From Desulfovibrio sp. UIB00 (GTDB taxonomy: Bacteria > Desulfobacterota > Desulfovibrionia > Desulfovibrionales > Desulfovibrionaceae): a stretch of 64,000 bases of DNA. The stretch lies in contig NZ_JAETXJ010000003.1 of NCBI RefSeq assembly GCF_022508225.1, positions 181,556 through 245,555 on the forward strand. Direction: 5' to 3'. How positions within the stretch are numbered: position 1 is the stretch's first letter; each line of letters opens with the position of its first letter. Shown here one piece after another: positions 9,087 to 16,649 of the stretch. The position numbers and the translations under genes were made by a program. The notes below the pieces were generated by a model that worked only from the letters and a program-made list of their open reading frames with translations, was not told the origin of the DNA and did not search any database.

Positions 9087-9466
9087 GGGGGCGCACTGGT
9101 TTCGACGGGGACGTGGAAGCCTTAGCGGCAGGTCGAGGCGCCGCTGGCCTCGTAAAAAGCGGCAACAAAAGTAATTGCCAACAACGATTACGACTACGCT
9201 TACGCTGCCTAAAAACAGCGAGGCAACGATCGCCTAGGCGGTCACGTCATTCTGGGCCATGTCTGATAACCCTGAATGGCGACACTTATCAGGCTGGCGG
9301 AAACTGGCTCTTACCGGGGTTTTCCGCGAGGAGTTTACCGGCGAGATTGCCGTGAGGCGCCCGGTCAGGGGCTACCACCACGGTGAAATTAATACCTGAC
9401 ATAAACCTGTAGATGCTTCGTGTGGACAGTTCTCGGACGGGGGTTCAACTCCCCCCGCCTCCACCA
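9087..9466 (+). ncRNA. ssrA: Transfer-messenger RNA (tmRNA)
   Basis: tmRNA rescues stalled ribosomes and tags the unfinished protein for degradation. The 5' end GGGGGCG pairs with CGCCTCC near the 3' end to form the acceptor stem, followed by discriminator A and an encoded CCA (9464-9466). The typical ACTGGTTTCGACGGGGACGT start and GGGGGTTCAACTCCCCCC T-arm are present. The tag frame runs from 9177 to the TAA at 9210-9212 and reads ANNDYDYAYAA. A promoter is plausible at TTGCCA (9043-9048) and TATTGT (9066-9071). Confidence 0.98.
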
Positions 9467-9480
9467 ACCCCCACAAATTA

Positions 9481-9523
9481 AAGTGGCTTATACGATCTGA
9501 ATAAGACGTATAAGCCACTTTTC
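9481..9523. terminator. tmRNA terminator, shared with the convergent polyene operon
   Basis: A perfect 14-bp inverted repeat pairs 9481-9494 with 9507-9520 across a 12-base loop, with TTT on the plus side. It lies 14 bases after the tmRNA CCA and faces the end of the minus-strand operon. Its core GTGGCTTATA recurs in the hairpin at 26607-26648. Confidence 0.85.
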
Positions 9524-9611
9524 GTTTCCCAGAATTTCTTCATCATTGTACTTACTGTTATTTTTTTACAGTCCGTACCCAATATCATTCAGTGACATCT
9601 TGGGGCCGTCC

Positions 9612-10823
9612 CTACCAATCCATGGGCTTGCCCAGCGGGCCACGCGGGATATCCGGCCCAAAGCTATAGGCACCGGGGCGTTGTACGTCGCTCAGTTCAC
9701 GGCGGGCATGCAGAATCAGATCCTTGTGCAGGGCTGACACGTCATAACCCTGCTGCGGCACCACAAAGGCTTTGAGTCTGTAGCCCTCGTCCTGCCGCAT
9801 CAGCCGCACTAGGCACTGCTTAACCCCTTCGTGGCGCTCGATGACCGAGGCCACATACTGGGGAAACACATTGATGCCGCCCACCTGCACGGCTTTGTCG
9901 ATGCGCGCGCCCGGTCGCAAGTGCCGCTGGCCAGTCCAGGTTACGTTATCCATCAGCGGGTAGTGCTGCACCACGCCATCCGGAAGGCAGCGCACCAATG
10001 CGTTGCCGTGCACCCCTTCCCCCCGCGCCACATGAGGCAACAGTTCATAATCGGCTTCCGGCTCAAAGCGGCCGCAAACCACACCCATCTCTGACGAGCC
10101 AAAAAACTCCAGCACACGAAAGCCCTGCCGCTCCAACGCATACATCACCTCAGGCGGCGTGGGCGAAGTGCCAGTCAGCAGGGTAATCCCCTGCCCCGCT
10201 TCAGAGCTGGAGACCTGCCATCCCCGCATATCCACAAGGCGCGACAGCAACAGCGGTATGCTGATAACAAGATCGCCGGGGCGCATCTGCGCCTCAACCA
10301 TTGTTGGCAAAGGCGGCACACTGCGGATAGGAACCCCGAGGCTCAGGGGCAGCAGCAAGCCAAACGTAAAGCCATACATGTGATGCATGGGGACGGTGAT
10401 CAGCGCCGAGGTTCTGTCCGCCACAATAGGGGCCAGACTGGTCACTTCCTGCCGGATGTGGCTTTCCTTATGCGTGCAAGGCTTGGGCTTGCCTGTTGAG
10501 CCGGAAGTAAAAAACGTGAGCGAGCGGTCGCTATTTTCCCACTGCTGCAAAACCTGTTGCGAAAAATCGCCGCACAGCCCGCTAATTTCTGGCGCTGCCG
10601 AAGTAGTGTGAAACATGGCATTGCACCGCTGCGCCATATTTTCCAGCGCAGCTGCATCAAGCCCAAGCGCTTCCCACCGCATGGATGCAAACTCGTGCGG
10701 TGCGCGCGACTCAAAGCTCAGGGGATTGCGCTGGCTCAATTCTGCCTGCGCCACGGATTGCACAATCGCCGTAACAGCCCTGAAATCAAGAATTGCAATC
10801 CGCTCAAGCGGCCAGGACTCCAT
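9612..10823 (-). CDS. AMP-dependent ligase of the aryl-polyene cluster
   Basis: This 403-residue adenylate-forming enzyme most likely activates an aryl or acyl starter acid and loads it on an acyl carrier protein. The phosphate-binding loop FFTSGSTGKPKPCTHKE lies near residue 104. FGSSEMGVV and the downstream GARIDKAVQVGG segment, the usual ANL hinge region, are also present. It is compact compared with typical 500-residue acyl-CoA ligases, as is usual for ligases in aryl-polyene operons. The ATG overlaps the upstream TAA (TAATG). It is the last gene of the operon. Substrate identity is inferred from context only. Confidence 0.85.
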   Translation of the reverse strand: MESWPLERIAILDFRAVTAIVQSVAQAELSQRNPLSFESRAPHEFASMRWEALGLDAAALENMAQRCNAMFHTTSAAPEISGLCGDFSQQVLQQWENSDRSLTFFTSGSTGKPKPCTHKESHIRQEVTSLAPIVADRTSALITVPMHHMYGFTFGLLLPLSLGVPIRSVPPLPTMVEAQMRPGDLVISIPLLLSRLVDMRGWQVSSSEAGQGITLLTGTSPTPPEVMYALERQGFRVLEFFGSSEMGVVCGRFEPEADYELLPHVARGEGVHGNALVRCLPDGVVQHYPLMDNVTWTGQRHLRPGARIDKAVQVGGINVFPQYVASVIERHEGVKQCLVRLMRQDEGYRLKAFVVPQQGYDVSALHKDLILHARRELSDVQRPGAYSFGPDIPRGPLGKPMDW

Positions 10824-11698
10824 TACGCACCCCGCACTTCGATAAATGCCTGTCTGCCGCTTGCAGCAGCAGCGCAGACGCAGTTAACAGCTTCGGCCCT
10901 GGCCGTCTGCGGCATGTTCAAGGCCAGCATCACGTCCAGTGCGTGGGCCAGCGGCCCATGACCGTACAGATGTTCATGAGTTACCCAGCCCGGCCCGGAA
11001 GCAGCACCCGAGGCAAAGACAGGGCCGCCCCCCTCCGGCTCTTGCCCCCACCGCACTTGCAGCGAGGGCGCACCGGCAGCTTGCCTGCCCAGACACAGGG
11101 CAACGGCCCCTTCTGTCTGGGGGTGCTTGCTGCTTAAATATTCCGGGCAGCAGCGGGAAAAACGGCTGTCGGTTTCGTCCACCGCGCACAGCAGCACCCT
11201 CTCGGCCCGCCCCGCACCCAGCAGGGCTGCCGCAGTGCTTACGGCACCGGCAAAAGAAAGCTCAAACTGCGAAATGGTAAAACACGGCCCCTCAATGCCA
11301 AGCAGCAGGCTGAGCAGGCCCGCGCCCATATTGTTGACGGCATGCGAAAAGGCCGTTGGTGAGGAAAGATGCGGACCGTTATCCAGAATTGAATCCATGA
11401 AATCCATGCTCATCTGTGAGCTGCTGTAGGCCGTGCCAAAAACAAGAGCTGTACGGTGCAGCACATCTTTTTGCCGCCAGCCCGCCGCATCCAGAGCCTG
11501 CACGCAGGCCAGAAGCGCCATACGCGCATAGCGGGGAATGCGGCGCAGCGACACGCCCGGCAACAATGCCGCGAGAGAAGAAATATCGGGGGCAGATATG
11601 GCAGGCGCTTGCCCTTGCTGTATGGCTGCAAAGGCATCCTTGCCGCCAATGCTGTGCACAAGCCCGGTTCCCGTCACAGAAAGCGCAGCACTGCTCAT
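10823..11698 (-). CDS. Ketosynthase-like chain-length factor
   Basis: This 291-residue protein matches the short ketosynthase-like subunits (beta-ketoacyl synthase chain-length-factor type) of aryl-polyene systems. It has an N-terminal thiolase-type fold (LSVTGTGLVHSIGG). At the nucleophile site the sequence reads TISQFELSFAGA, with no cysteine, and the histidine motifs of active synthases are missing. Such subunits pair with an active ketosynthase and set chain length. The start ATGA overlaps the stop of the active ketosynthase gene upstream, which supports a heterodimer with that protein. Confidence 0.85.
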   Translation of the reverse strand: MSSAALSVTGTGLVHSIGGKDAFAAIQQGQAPAISAPDISSLAALLPGVSLRRIPRYARMALLACVQALDAAGWRQKDVLHRTALVFGTAYSSSQMSMDFMDSILDNGPHLSSPTAFSHAVNNMGAGLLSLLLGIEGPCFTISQFELSFAGAVSTAAALLGAGRAERVLLCAVDETDSRFSRCCPEYLSSKHPQTEGAVALCLGRQAAGAPSLQVRWGQEPEGGGPVFASGAASGPGWVTHEHLYGHGPLAHALDVMLALNMPQTARAEAVNCVCAAAASGRQAFIEVRGA

Positions 11699-12912
11699 GG
11701 CTTTACCCTCCCCAGAACCAGAGCGGCATTGCCGCCGCCAAAACCCAGCGAGGTTGAAAGCGCAAATGGAGAAGATGCCGCAAGGGCGCTCTGCGTGGGC
11801 GCAAAACCTATTTCAGGGTCAATAGTGTAAAACCCCGGCGATGCCGGAATCGTGCCATTGCGCAGGGCCGCGAGCGTCAACACTGCTTCCAGCGCGCCAG
11901 CGGCCCCAAGGGTGTGCCCCGTGCCGCCCTTGCTGGCCCATACGGGCACTCCCGGCAGCAGGGTGCGCAAAAGCCGCCCTTCAACCTTGTCGTTCTCACG
12001 GGTAGACGTACCATGCGCGTTCACAAAGGCCATATCCGCCGCTGTGAGGCCTGCCTGATCCAGAGCCGAGCCAATGGCAAATGCCAGCCCCCGCCCTTCT
12101 GGATGCGGCGCGGTAAAATGATGCGCGTCTGAGGCGTTGCCGTAGCCCAGCACATGCCCGAGCACGGCGGCATTGCGTTTGCGGGCATGCTCAACGCTTT
12201 CAAGCACCAGCGCGGCTGCGCCTTCGCCAAGATTCAGGCCTTTGCGGTCGCGGTCAAAGGGGCGGCACGGCTGGTCGGAATATATCATCAACCGCGCAAA
12301 ACCCGTATGCGGTACGAGGCTCAGGGCATCGGCACCGCCGCAGAGCACGCACTGGCACTGGCCTGTGGTGATGAGATCCATTGCAAGCCCAATGGCGTCC
12401 GCGCCGGATGTGCAGGCGTCGGTAACGGTCAGGCGCGGCCCGTGGGCCTCCACGTCCATCTCCAGCGCAAGATTGGCGCTAAAGTAGTCGTCACGGTCAG
12501 CCCCCTGTGCGCAGGAGCATACAGATGATGCTGATTCCGCAACCTGCTCTGGCGTGGTTCCACGGCTGGCGGCGTAAGACTCCAGAAAATGCGATGCGCT
12601 CCCGGCGGTTGTGCCAAGCACAATGCCCGCCGCAAGCAACAGATGCTGGGGCAGCGCTGCCTCGGCCAGCGCGCTATAGCACACGGCCCTTGCGAGCGTG
12701 AGGGTATCCTGCGCGGAATGCTTGCGCCCGCCGGGAAAGTGCTTTGCAGCAAGCCCGAAAAACGGATATGGCAAGGCCCGGCTGTCCAGCACACTAGCCG
12801 CAATAAATCCGCCCCGCCCGCTTTGCAGGCCATCCAGAACCGCAGCCGGGCTGTCACCCGCCGCGCACAGACAGGCCATGCCTGTTACAACAACGCCTGA
12901 ACCGTGCTGCAT
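11695..12912 (-). CDS. Beta-ketoacyl-ACP synthase (active ketosynthase I of the cluster)
   Basis: This FabF-like condensing enzyme extends the polyene chain with malonyl-ACP. The Cys-His-His triad is complete: VTDACTSGADAI, NAHGTSTRENDKVE and GTGHTLGAAGALEA. The glycine-rich end FGGGNAALVLG is present. The frame is open to 12945, but the ATG at 12912 begins MQHGSGVVVTGMA, lies eight bases after the upstream carrier-protein stop, and gives 405 residues with normal N-terminal length. Coupling to the downstream chain-length factor through ATGA overlap suggests they form the elongating pair. Confidence 0.92.
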   Translation of the reverse strand: MQHGSGVVVTGMACLCAAGDSPAAVLDGLQSGRGGFIAASVLDSRALPYPFFGLAAKHFPGGRKHSAQDTLTLARAVCYSALAEAALPQHLLLAAGIVLGTTAGSASHFLESYAASRGTTPEQVAESASSVCSCAQGADRDDYFSANLALEMDVEAHGPRLTVTDACTSGADAIGLAMDLITTGQCQCVLCGGADALSLVPHTGFARLMIYSDQPCRPFDRDRKGLNLGEGAAALVLESVEHARKRNAAVLGHVLGYGNASDAHHFTAPHPEGRGLAFAIGSALDQAGLTAADMAFVNAHGTSTRENDKVEGRLLRTLLPGVPVWASKGGTGHTLGAAGALEAVLTLAALRNGTIPASPGFYTIDPEIGFAPTQSALAASSPFALSTSLGFGGGNAALVLGRVKP

Positions 12913-12920
12913 TGCTTTTC

Positions 12921-13193
12921 TCACGCCTGCGCTTTGCGGGCGCATATAAAGTCTGCAAGGCCGCTCACTGAGGTAAAGGCCTTGCGGGCTTCCTCGGCAT
13001 CAGCAATGGCGACGCCAAAGTGCTTTTCAACCACGACCACAAGCTCCACCGCGTCCAGCGAGTCCAGCATCAGGCCGGAATCCCCAAACAGCGGGGCCGA
13101 GGAATCAATGTCTTCCACGGTAACGTCTTCAAGGCGCAGGCCATCAATAATCGCCGCTTTCAGGGCGGCTTCCATTTCGTTTTTTGTCATCAT
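12921..13193 (-). CDS. Acyl carrier protein (first)
   Basis: This 90-residue carrier protein holds the growing chain on a phosphopantetheine arm. The attachment serine is in LMLDSLDAVELVVVVEKHF near the middle, and the following helix II matches the family. The start chosen is the ATG at 13193, which overlaps the upstream stop as ATGA; a second ATG follows immediately. The C-terminus carries a slightly longer tail (GLADFICARKAQA). It sits between an acyltransferase gene and the ketosynthase gene. Confidence 0.92.
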   Translation of the reverse strand: MMTKNEMEAALKAAIIDGLRLEDVTVEDIDSSAPLFGDSGLMLDSLDAVELVVVVEKHFGVAIADAEEARKAFTSVSGLADFICARKAQA

Positions 13194-14092
13194 TGCGACC
13201 ACATATCGTAAAAATTAAAGAACTGGTACGGGTGCCGTTCCACAACGGTTTCCATTGCTGCGGCAAACTGTTGCGCATACGGCTGAAAAACAGAAACATC
13301 ACGGCGCGGCAAACCAGCGGACACCGCCAGCCGCTCCGCCATAAAAACTCTGGTGACGCCTTTTTCCCGCACGGTAAAGAGTATGAGCAGTTCCGCCCCC
13401 GTAATGGAAGCCAGTGCATAGGCGCTGGCAGGGATGCGGATGCTCCCCCCCATAAACATGACCTCAACGCCCTGCCCGGATTGCCGCGTGCCGTGCAACC
13501 TGTCGCCCATGAGGCAGACAACCTCGCCGCGCCGCAGCGCTGCCGCAGCCTCGACCATGGAACCCACAGGGTCCGCCGAATCAATGATCTTGAAAGGCCT
13601 GCCCCTGCCGTGCTGGAAGTAGTGTTTGCCCTGATCCTCAGGATTGTGCAACTGCACCACGTTCACCGGGCGGTCAAACTGCTCCAGCCCCGCAATCCCC
13701 ACCTGCCATGCGCCAATGTGGGCCGTCAGCACAATGCAGCCATACGGGTTGGCCCCTGCCTCTGCAAATCGCTGCCGCACATACTGGTCAGTTTCGCAAA
13801 AAGGAAACCGCCCTGTGACCCCGGCAATCATCCTGTCCAGCAGCACCTGCCCGAAATTCAGATACAGGCGGTAGGCATGCACAAACCTGCTCCAGGCTCC
13901 GGCGCGGGGGAAGCGGCGGCCAATATAGGCCGCGCAGCGCTGGCGCACATGGGGCAGCATGGCATAGTACAGAACAACAAAGGCCAGTACCATTCGCGCT
14001 GCAAAGACCATCCTGCAACGCACCAGAACCTCAAAAAAACCGTATTGAAGTCGGGAGCCAAGCACAGCTGTTATGGGGCGTTTAGTCTGCAA
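13190..14092 (-). CDS. LpxL/HtrB-like lysophospholipid acyltransferase
   Basis: The product has 300 residues and one N-terminal membrane helix (about 30-48), then the fold of lipid A late acyltransferases. The block IVLTAHIGAWQVG corresponds to the catalytic HxxxxE/D motif, but the acidic residue is Gln here. The later block GEVVCLMGDRLHG is conserved. It probably attaches the finished acyl chain to a lipid acceptor in the inner membrane. The start at 14092 is a TTG that overlaps the upstream stop; a GTG at 14065 is an alternative. Activity needs checking because of the Gln. Confidence 0.8.
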   Translation of the reverse strand: MQTKRPITAVLGSRLQYGFFEVLVRCRMVFAARMVLAFVVLYYAMLPHVRQRCAAYIGRRFPRAGAWSRFVHAYRLYLNFGQVLLDRMIAGVTGRFPFCETDQYVRQRFAEAGANPYGCIVLTAHIGAWQVGIAGLEQFDRPVNVVQLHNPEDQGKHYFQHGRGRPFKIIDSADPVGSMVEAAAALRRGEVVCLMGDRLHGTRQSGQGVEVMFMGGSIRIPASAYALASITGAELLILFTVREKGVTRVFMAERLAVSAGLPRRDVSVFQPYAQQFAAAMETVVERHPYQFFNFYDMWSQ

Positions 14093-15269
14093 GGTCGCTC
14101 CCTTTGCCGCCCCCCTGCCGCATGCGCGTCATGCCGCGCGCCGCAAGATAGGCCAGCGCGGCCACTACGGCCCCTGCCAGCAGACCAAGCAGAGGGGCAA
14201 GAACAAGCGCGCCCACAAACCAGTCGAGTATGCGCTGGGGAGCTTCATAGCCGAGGGTCTGCACAGAAAATTCCGTCAGCCATCTGCCATTGCGCAGCCT
14301 GTAACCAAGCAAAACCCCAAGGCCCGGCACAAATGGGGGCCACGTGAGCGGGATCATTGCCAGCGCGCAAAGCCTGTTCAACCGCAGCCAGCCAATGCAC
14401 AACAGGAGCAGAATGCTCTGCAAACCCGGCAAAGGCAGTGTGGAAACAGCTATGGCAACAGCAGCGGAACGCCCCAATTGCCACGGTGTGGCCCTGTCTG
14501 CAAGCAGGCGGCGCAGGGAATCCATGGGGCGCAGCAAGGATATGCGGCCCTGCCCGTCCACGCTGTGCTGCCGAAAAGGCACAGGCACAAGAGCGCGAAT
14601 GGTCAGCCGCGTGTTCAGCAGAGAAATACGGATATTGTCCTTGAGCGCCTTGAAATGCGAAACGCGCTCTTCCCTCGGCGGATAATACACCCGAATGTCA
14701 ATTTCGCGCACGTCAAATCCGGCCCATGCGGCGCGCACCAGCACTTCAACCTCAAAGGCGTAGCCCGGCTCCGTGAATTTCAGGCAATCCAGCACACGCA
14801 AGGGATAGGCGCGGAAGCCGCTCTGCATGTCGCGCACCCGCTCCCCTGTCTGCACGCGCATCCAGAAGGCGGAAAACGCCCTGCCAAAACGGGACGAGCC
14901 TGGTACGTGCGGCACGTTGAAATCGCGGCAGCCTACAATAATTGCGCCGGGGTGCTGCGCAATGGCCTGCAAAAAAAAGGGGATATCCTCCGGGTAGTGC
15001 TGCCCATCGGCATCCAGCGTAATCATGTACGTTGCGCCAAGCCGTGCGGCTTCCGCCGCGCCAGCCAGCAGGGCCGCGCCCTTGCCGCCGTTGCGGGGCA
15101 GACGCACAAGCGTGATGGGCAGGCCTTCCAGGCTGTCAGCACTGCCATCTGTGGAGCCATCGTCCACCACAATGACCGTGCTGCACTGGTTCTGGGCGCG
15201 CTGCACCACATCGCGCAGGCTTTCACGGTGGTTGTACACCGGAATGACCACGGCGATTACTGGCGGCAT
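14082..15269 (-). CDS. Family 2 glycosyltransferase fused to a DUF2062 membrane domain
   Basis: Residues 1-230 form a GT-A glycosyltransferase with VVIPVYNHRESL at the N-terminus, VIVVDDGSTDGSADSL, and the nucleotide-sugar DXD region TLDADGQHYPEDI. A long C-terminal part (about 265-385) has two to three hydrophobic segments and resembles DUF2062. It could add a sugar, or a glycosyl head group, to the polyene lipid at the inner membrane. The start chosen is the ATG at 15269, behind AAGG and overlapping the thioesterase stop; the frame extends to 15290. The acceptor is unknown. Confidence 0.85.
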   Translation of the reverse strand: MPPVIAVVIPVYNHRESLRDVVQRAQNQCSTVIVVDDGSTDGSADSLEGLPITLVRLPRNGGKGAALLAGAAEAARLGATYMITLDADGQHYPEDIPFFLQAIAQHPGAIIVGCRDFNVPHVPGSSRFGRAFSAFWMRVQTGERVRDMQSGFRAYPLRVLDCLKFTEPGYAFEVEVLVRAAWAGFDVREIDIRVYYPPREERVSHFKALKDNIRISLLNTRLTIRALVPVPFRQHSVDGQGRISLLRPMDSLRRLLADRATPWQLGRSAAVAIAVSTLPLPGLQSILLLLCIGWLRLNRLCALAMIPLTWPPFVPGLGVLLGYRLRNGRWLTEFSVQTLGYEAPQRILDWFVGALVLAPLLGLLAGAVVAALAYLAARGMTRMRQGGGKGSDLAD

Positions 15270-15739
15270 ACGACCTTGCCCTGACGCCACTGGGCGCAGA
15301 ATTCACGGTAAAAGAGTGGCGGCTCCATAAGCAGTTTGCCATCCAGATCGAGCATGAGCTGGGTTGTGCTGGCGGTGGTGGTCACAAGGCCTGCCGCATC
15401 TTCAATGCGGTATTCAAAATCCAGCACTGCAGCCTCATTCCAGAACAGCTCCGCGTGGATGGTGTATGCCTGGCCGTAGAGCAGCGGGTGGTGAAAATCC
15501 AGATGAAAAAGCTTGAGCGGTACAACAACGCCATTATCACGAAAATCGAGATAGCTGATACCATAGGCACGGCCCATGGCCTCCCGGCCATCCTCAAGCC
15601 AGCTGGCATAGCGGCCATGCCACATGAAGCGCACGGCGTCCACCTCTTCAAAGCGCACCGTGCGCTGAACGCTGACGCAGAGAGAAGGCACCTCCGGCGC
15701 GCTGCGACGGCGAGGACGTGAAGCGCGGTGCAGGCTCAT
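15257..15739 (-). CDS. Hotdog thioesterase (4-hydroxybenzoyl-CoA type)
   Basis: This 160-residue single hotdog domain belongs to the acyl-ACP or acyl-CoA thioesterase group. The motif EEVDAVRFMWHGRYASWLEDG near residues 31-51 carries the family Asp and the HxxY pattern. It would release chains from the carrier protein or edit stalled ones. A basic N-terminal tail of about 20 residues (RASRPRRRSAPE) precedes the domain. The ATGA overlap with the upstream dehydratase gene shows coupling. Confidence 0.85.
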   Translation of the reverse strand: MSLHRASRPRRRSAPEVPSLCVSVQRTVRFEEVDAVRFMWHGRYASWLEDGREAMGRAYGISYLDFRDNGVVVPLKLFHLDFHHPLLYGQAYTIHAELFWNEAAVLDFEYRIEDAAGLVTTTASTTQLMLDLDGKLLMEPPLFYREFCAQWRQGKVVCRQ

Positions 15740-16101
15740 GGGGCGGCAACCTCCACCTGTATGCGGGCTGCCAGCGTTTCACCGCTGTGCAGGGTGCATT
15801 CCCAGCGCCCCTCACGCCGTCCCTTGCTCAGGGTCAGCAAAATATCCACATCCGGCCCAAGCGGCGCAAGAAATTTGGCCTGCGGCACACATGCCAGATC
15901 TGCGGATTGCCCCATTGCTTCAAGTGCAGCCTGAACCATGAGCACCTGAACGACAGCGGGCAACACAGGATGCCCCGGAAAATGCCCGGCAAATACCGCA
16001 CTGTCTGCCGCAAAACAAAAGCTCTGCCGCCACGCGCCCTGCTCTGGCGAATGTTCCAACTGGCTGGCCGCATGCAGCACGGCATCACGCATCACGCTCA
16101 T
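15736..16101 (-). CDS. ApeI-like hotdog dehydratase
   Basis: This 121-residue hotdog protein contains FAGHFPGHPVLPAVVQV, the pattern of the ApeI branch of 3-hydroxyacyl-ACP dehydratases. The Glu that FabZ uses in the next helix is not found at the equivalent place, as I would expect for this branch. It probably dehydrates 3-hydroxyacyl intermediates to leave each double bond in place. It overlaps the upstream lipoprotein gene by ATGA and the downstream thioesterase gene in the same way. Confidence 0.78.
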   Translation of the reverse strand: MSVMRDAVLHAASQLEHSPEQGAWRQSFCFAADSAVFAGHFPGHPVLPAVVQVLMVQAALEAMGQSADLACVPQAKFLAPLGPDVDILLTLSKGRREGRWECTLHSGETLAARIQVEVAAP

Positions 16102-16649
16102 AAATGCGAAATCTCCACAAAATACATGTCGATGGTCATTCCATCCTGCTCACTGTACACGCCATTCAAGCCATCCGCAGTCGGGCTGAACCGAGCCTTC
16201 CAGCCTTTGCCCTCAAGGTTCGTCAGCGCCGGATCCTGACCGAGAGCTGGCAATATTCTGTATACGGCCACACCAGCGCGAACAAGCAGGCTGGCGGCCT
16301 CCCTGCCCATACCTTCCGCCGGGATGCATTGCATTTTTACAGACTGCGCACTTGTTGCACCCTTTGGCTCACTGTCTAACGCAACATCCGGGCTGTACGT
16401 GCAGACGCCCAAAGTTCTGCCATGTGGCAGAATAAGCGCCAGACTCCCGCCGGATTCAGTCATTTGCACTTCGCCCTGCACAGGCGCGCTCTGCCCGGCA
16501 AGGGTCAGCCGCGCGCCAAACTGCGCCACAAGCGAATCGCTCTGCTGGCTTGCCTGAAGCGGCGGCAACTGCATTGTGCGCTTTTGCGCACCGCAAGCGG
16601 CAACAAGCCCCAGAAGCAGCAGCAAGCCTAGGTAGCGCACGGCCTTCAT
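16098..16649 (-). CDS. Outer-membrane lipoprotein of the cluster (DUF3261-like)
   Basis: The product has 183 residues and a lipoprotein signal peptide. It begins MKAVRYLGLLLLLGLVAAC, and Cys19 is the expected lipidation site. The frame is open to 16691, but the ATG at 16649 overlaps the upstream stop by four bases and gives a proper signal peptide. The remainder is beta-rich. Lipoproteins of this size accompany MMPL exporters and LolA-like carriers in aryl-polyene operons, and the position here is the same. A role in receiving the polyene at the outer membrane is inferred. Confidence 0.78.
   Translation of the reverse strand: MKAVRYLGLLLLLGLVAACGAQKRTMQLPPLQASQQSDSLVAQFGARLTLAGQSAPVQGEVQMTESGGSLALILPHGRTLGVCTYSPDVALDSEPKGATSAQSVKMQCIPAEGMGREAASLLVRAGVAVYRILPALGQDPALTNLEGKGWKARFSPTADGLNGVYSEQDGMTIDMYFVEISHL

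Noticed and set aside
14073..15284. 403-codon plus-strand open frame opposite the glycosyltransferase gene
   Set aside because: It lies entirely antisense to the glycosyltransferase, with composition typical of GC-rich antisense frames (many His, Gln, Arg).
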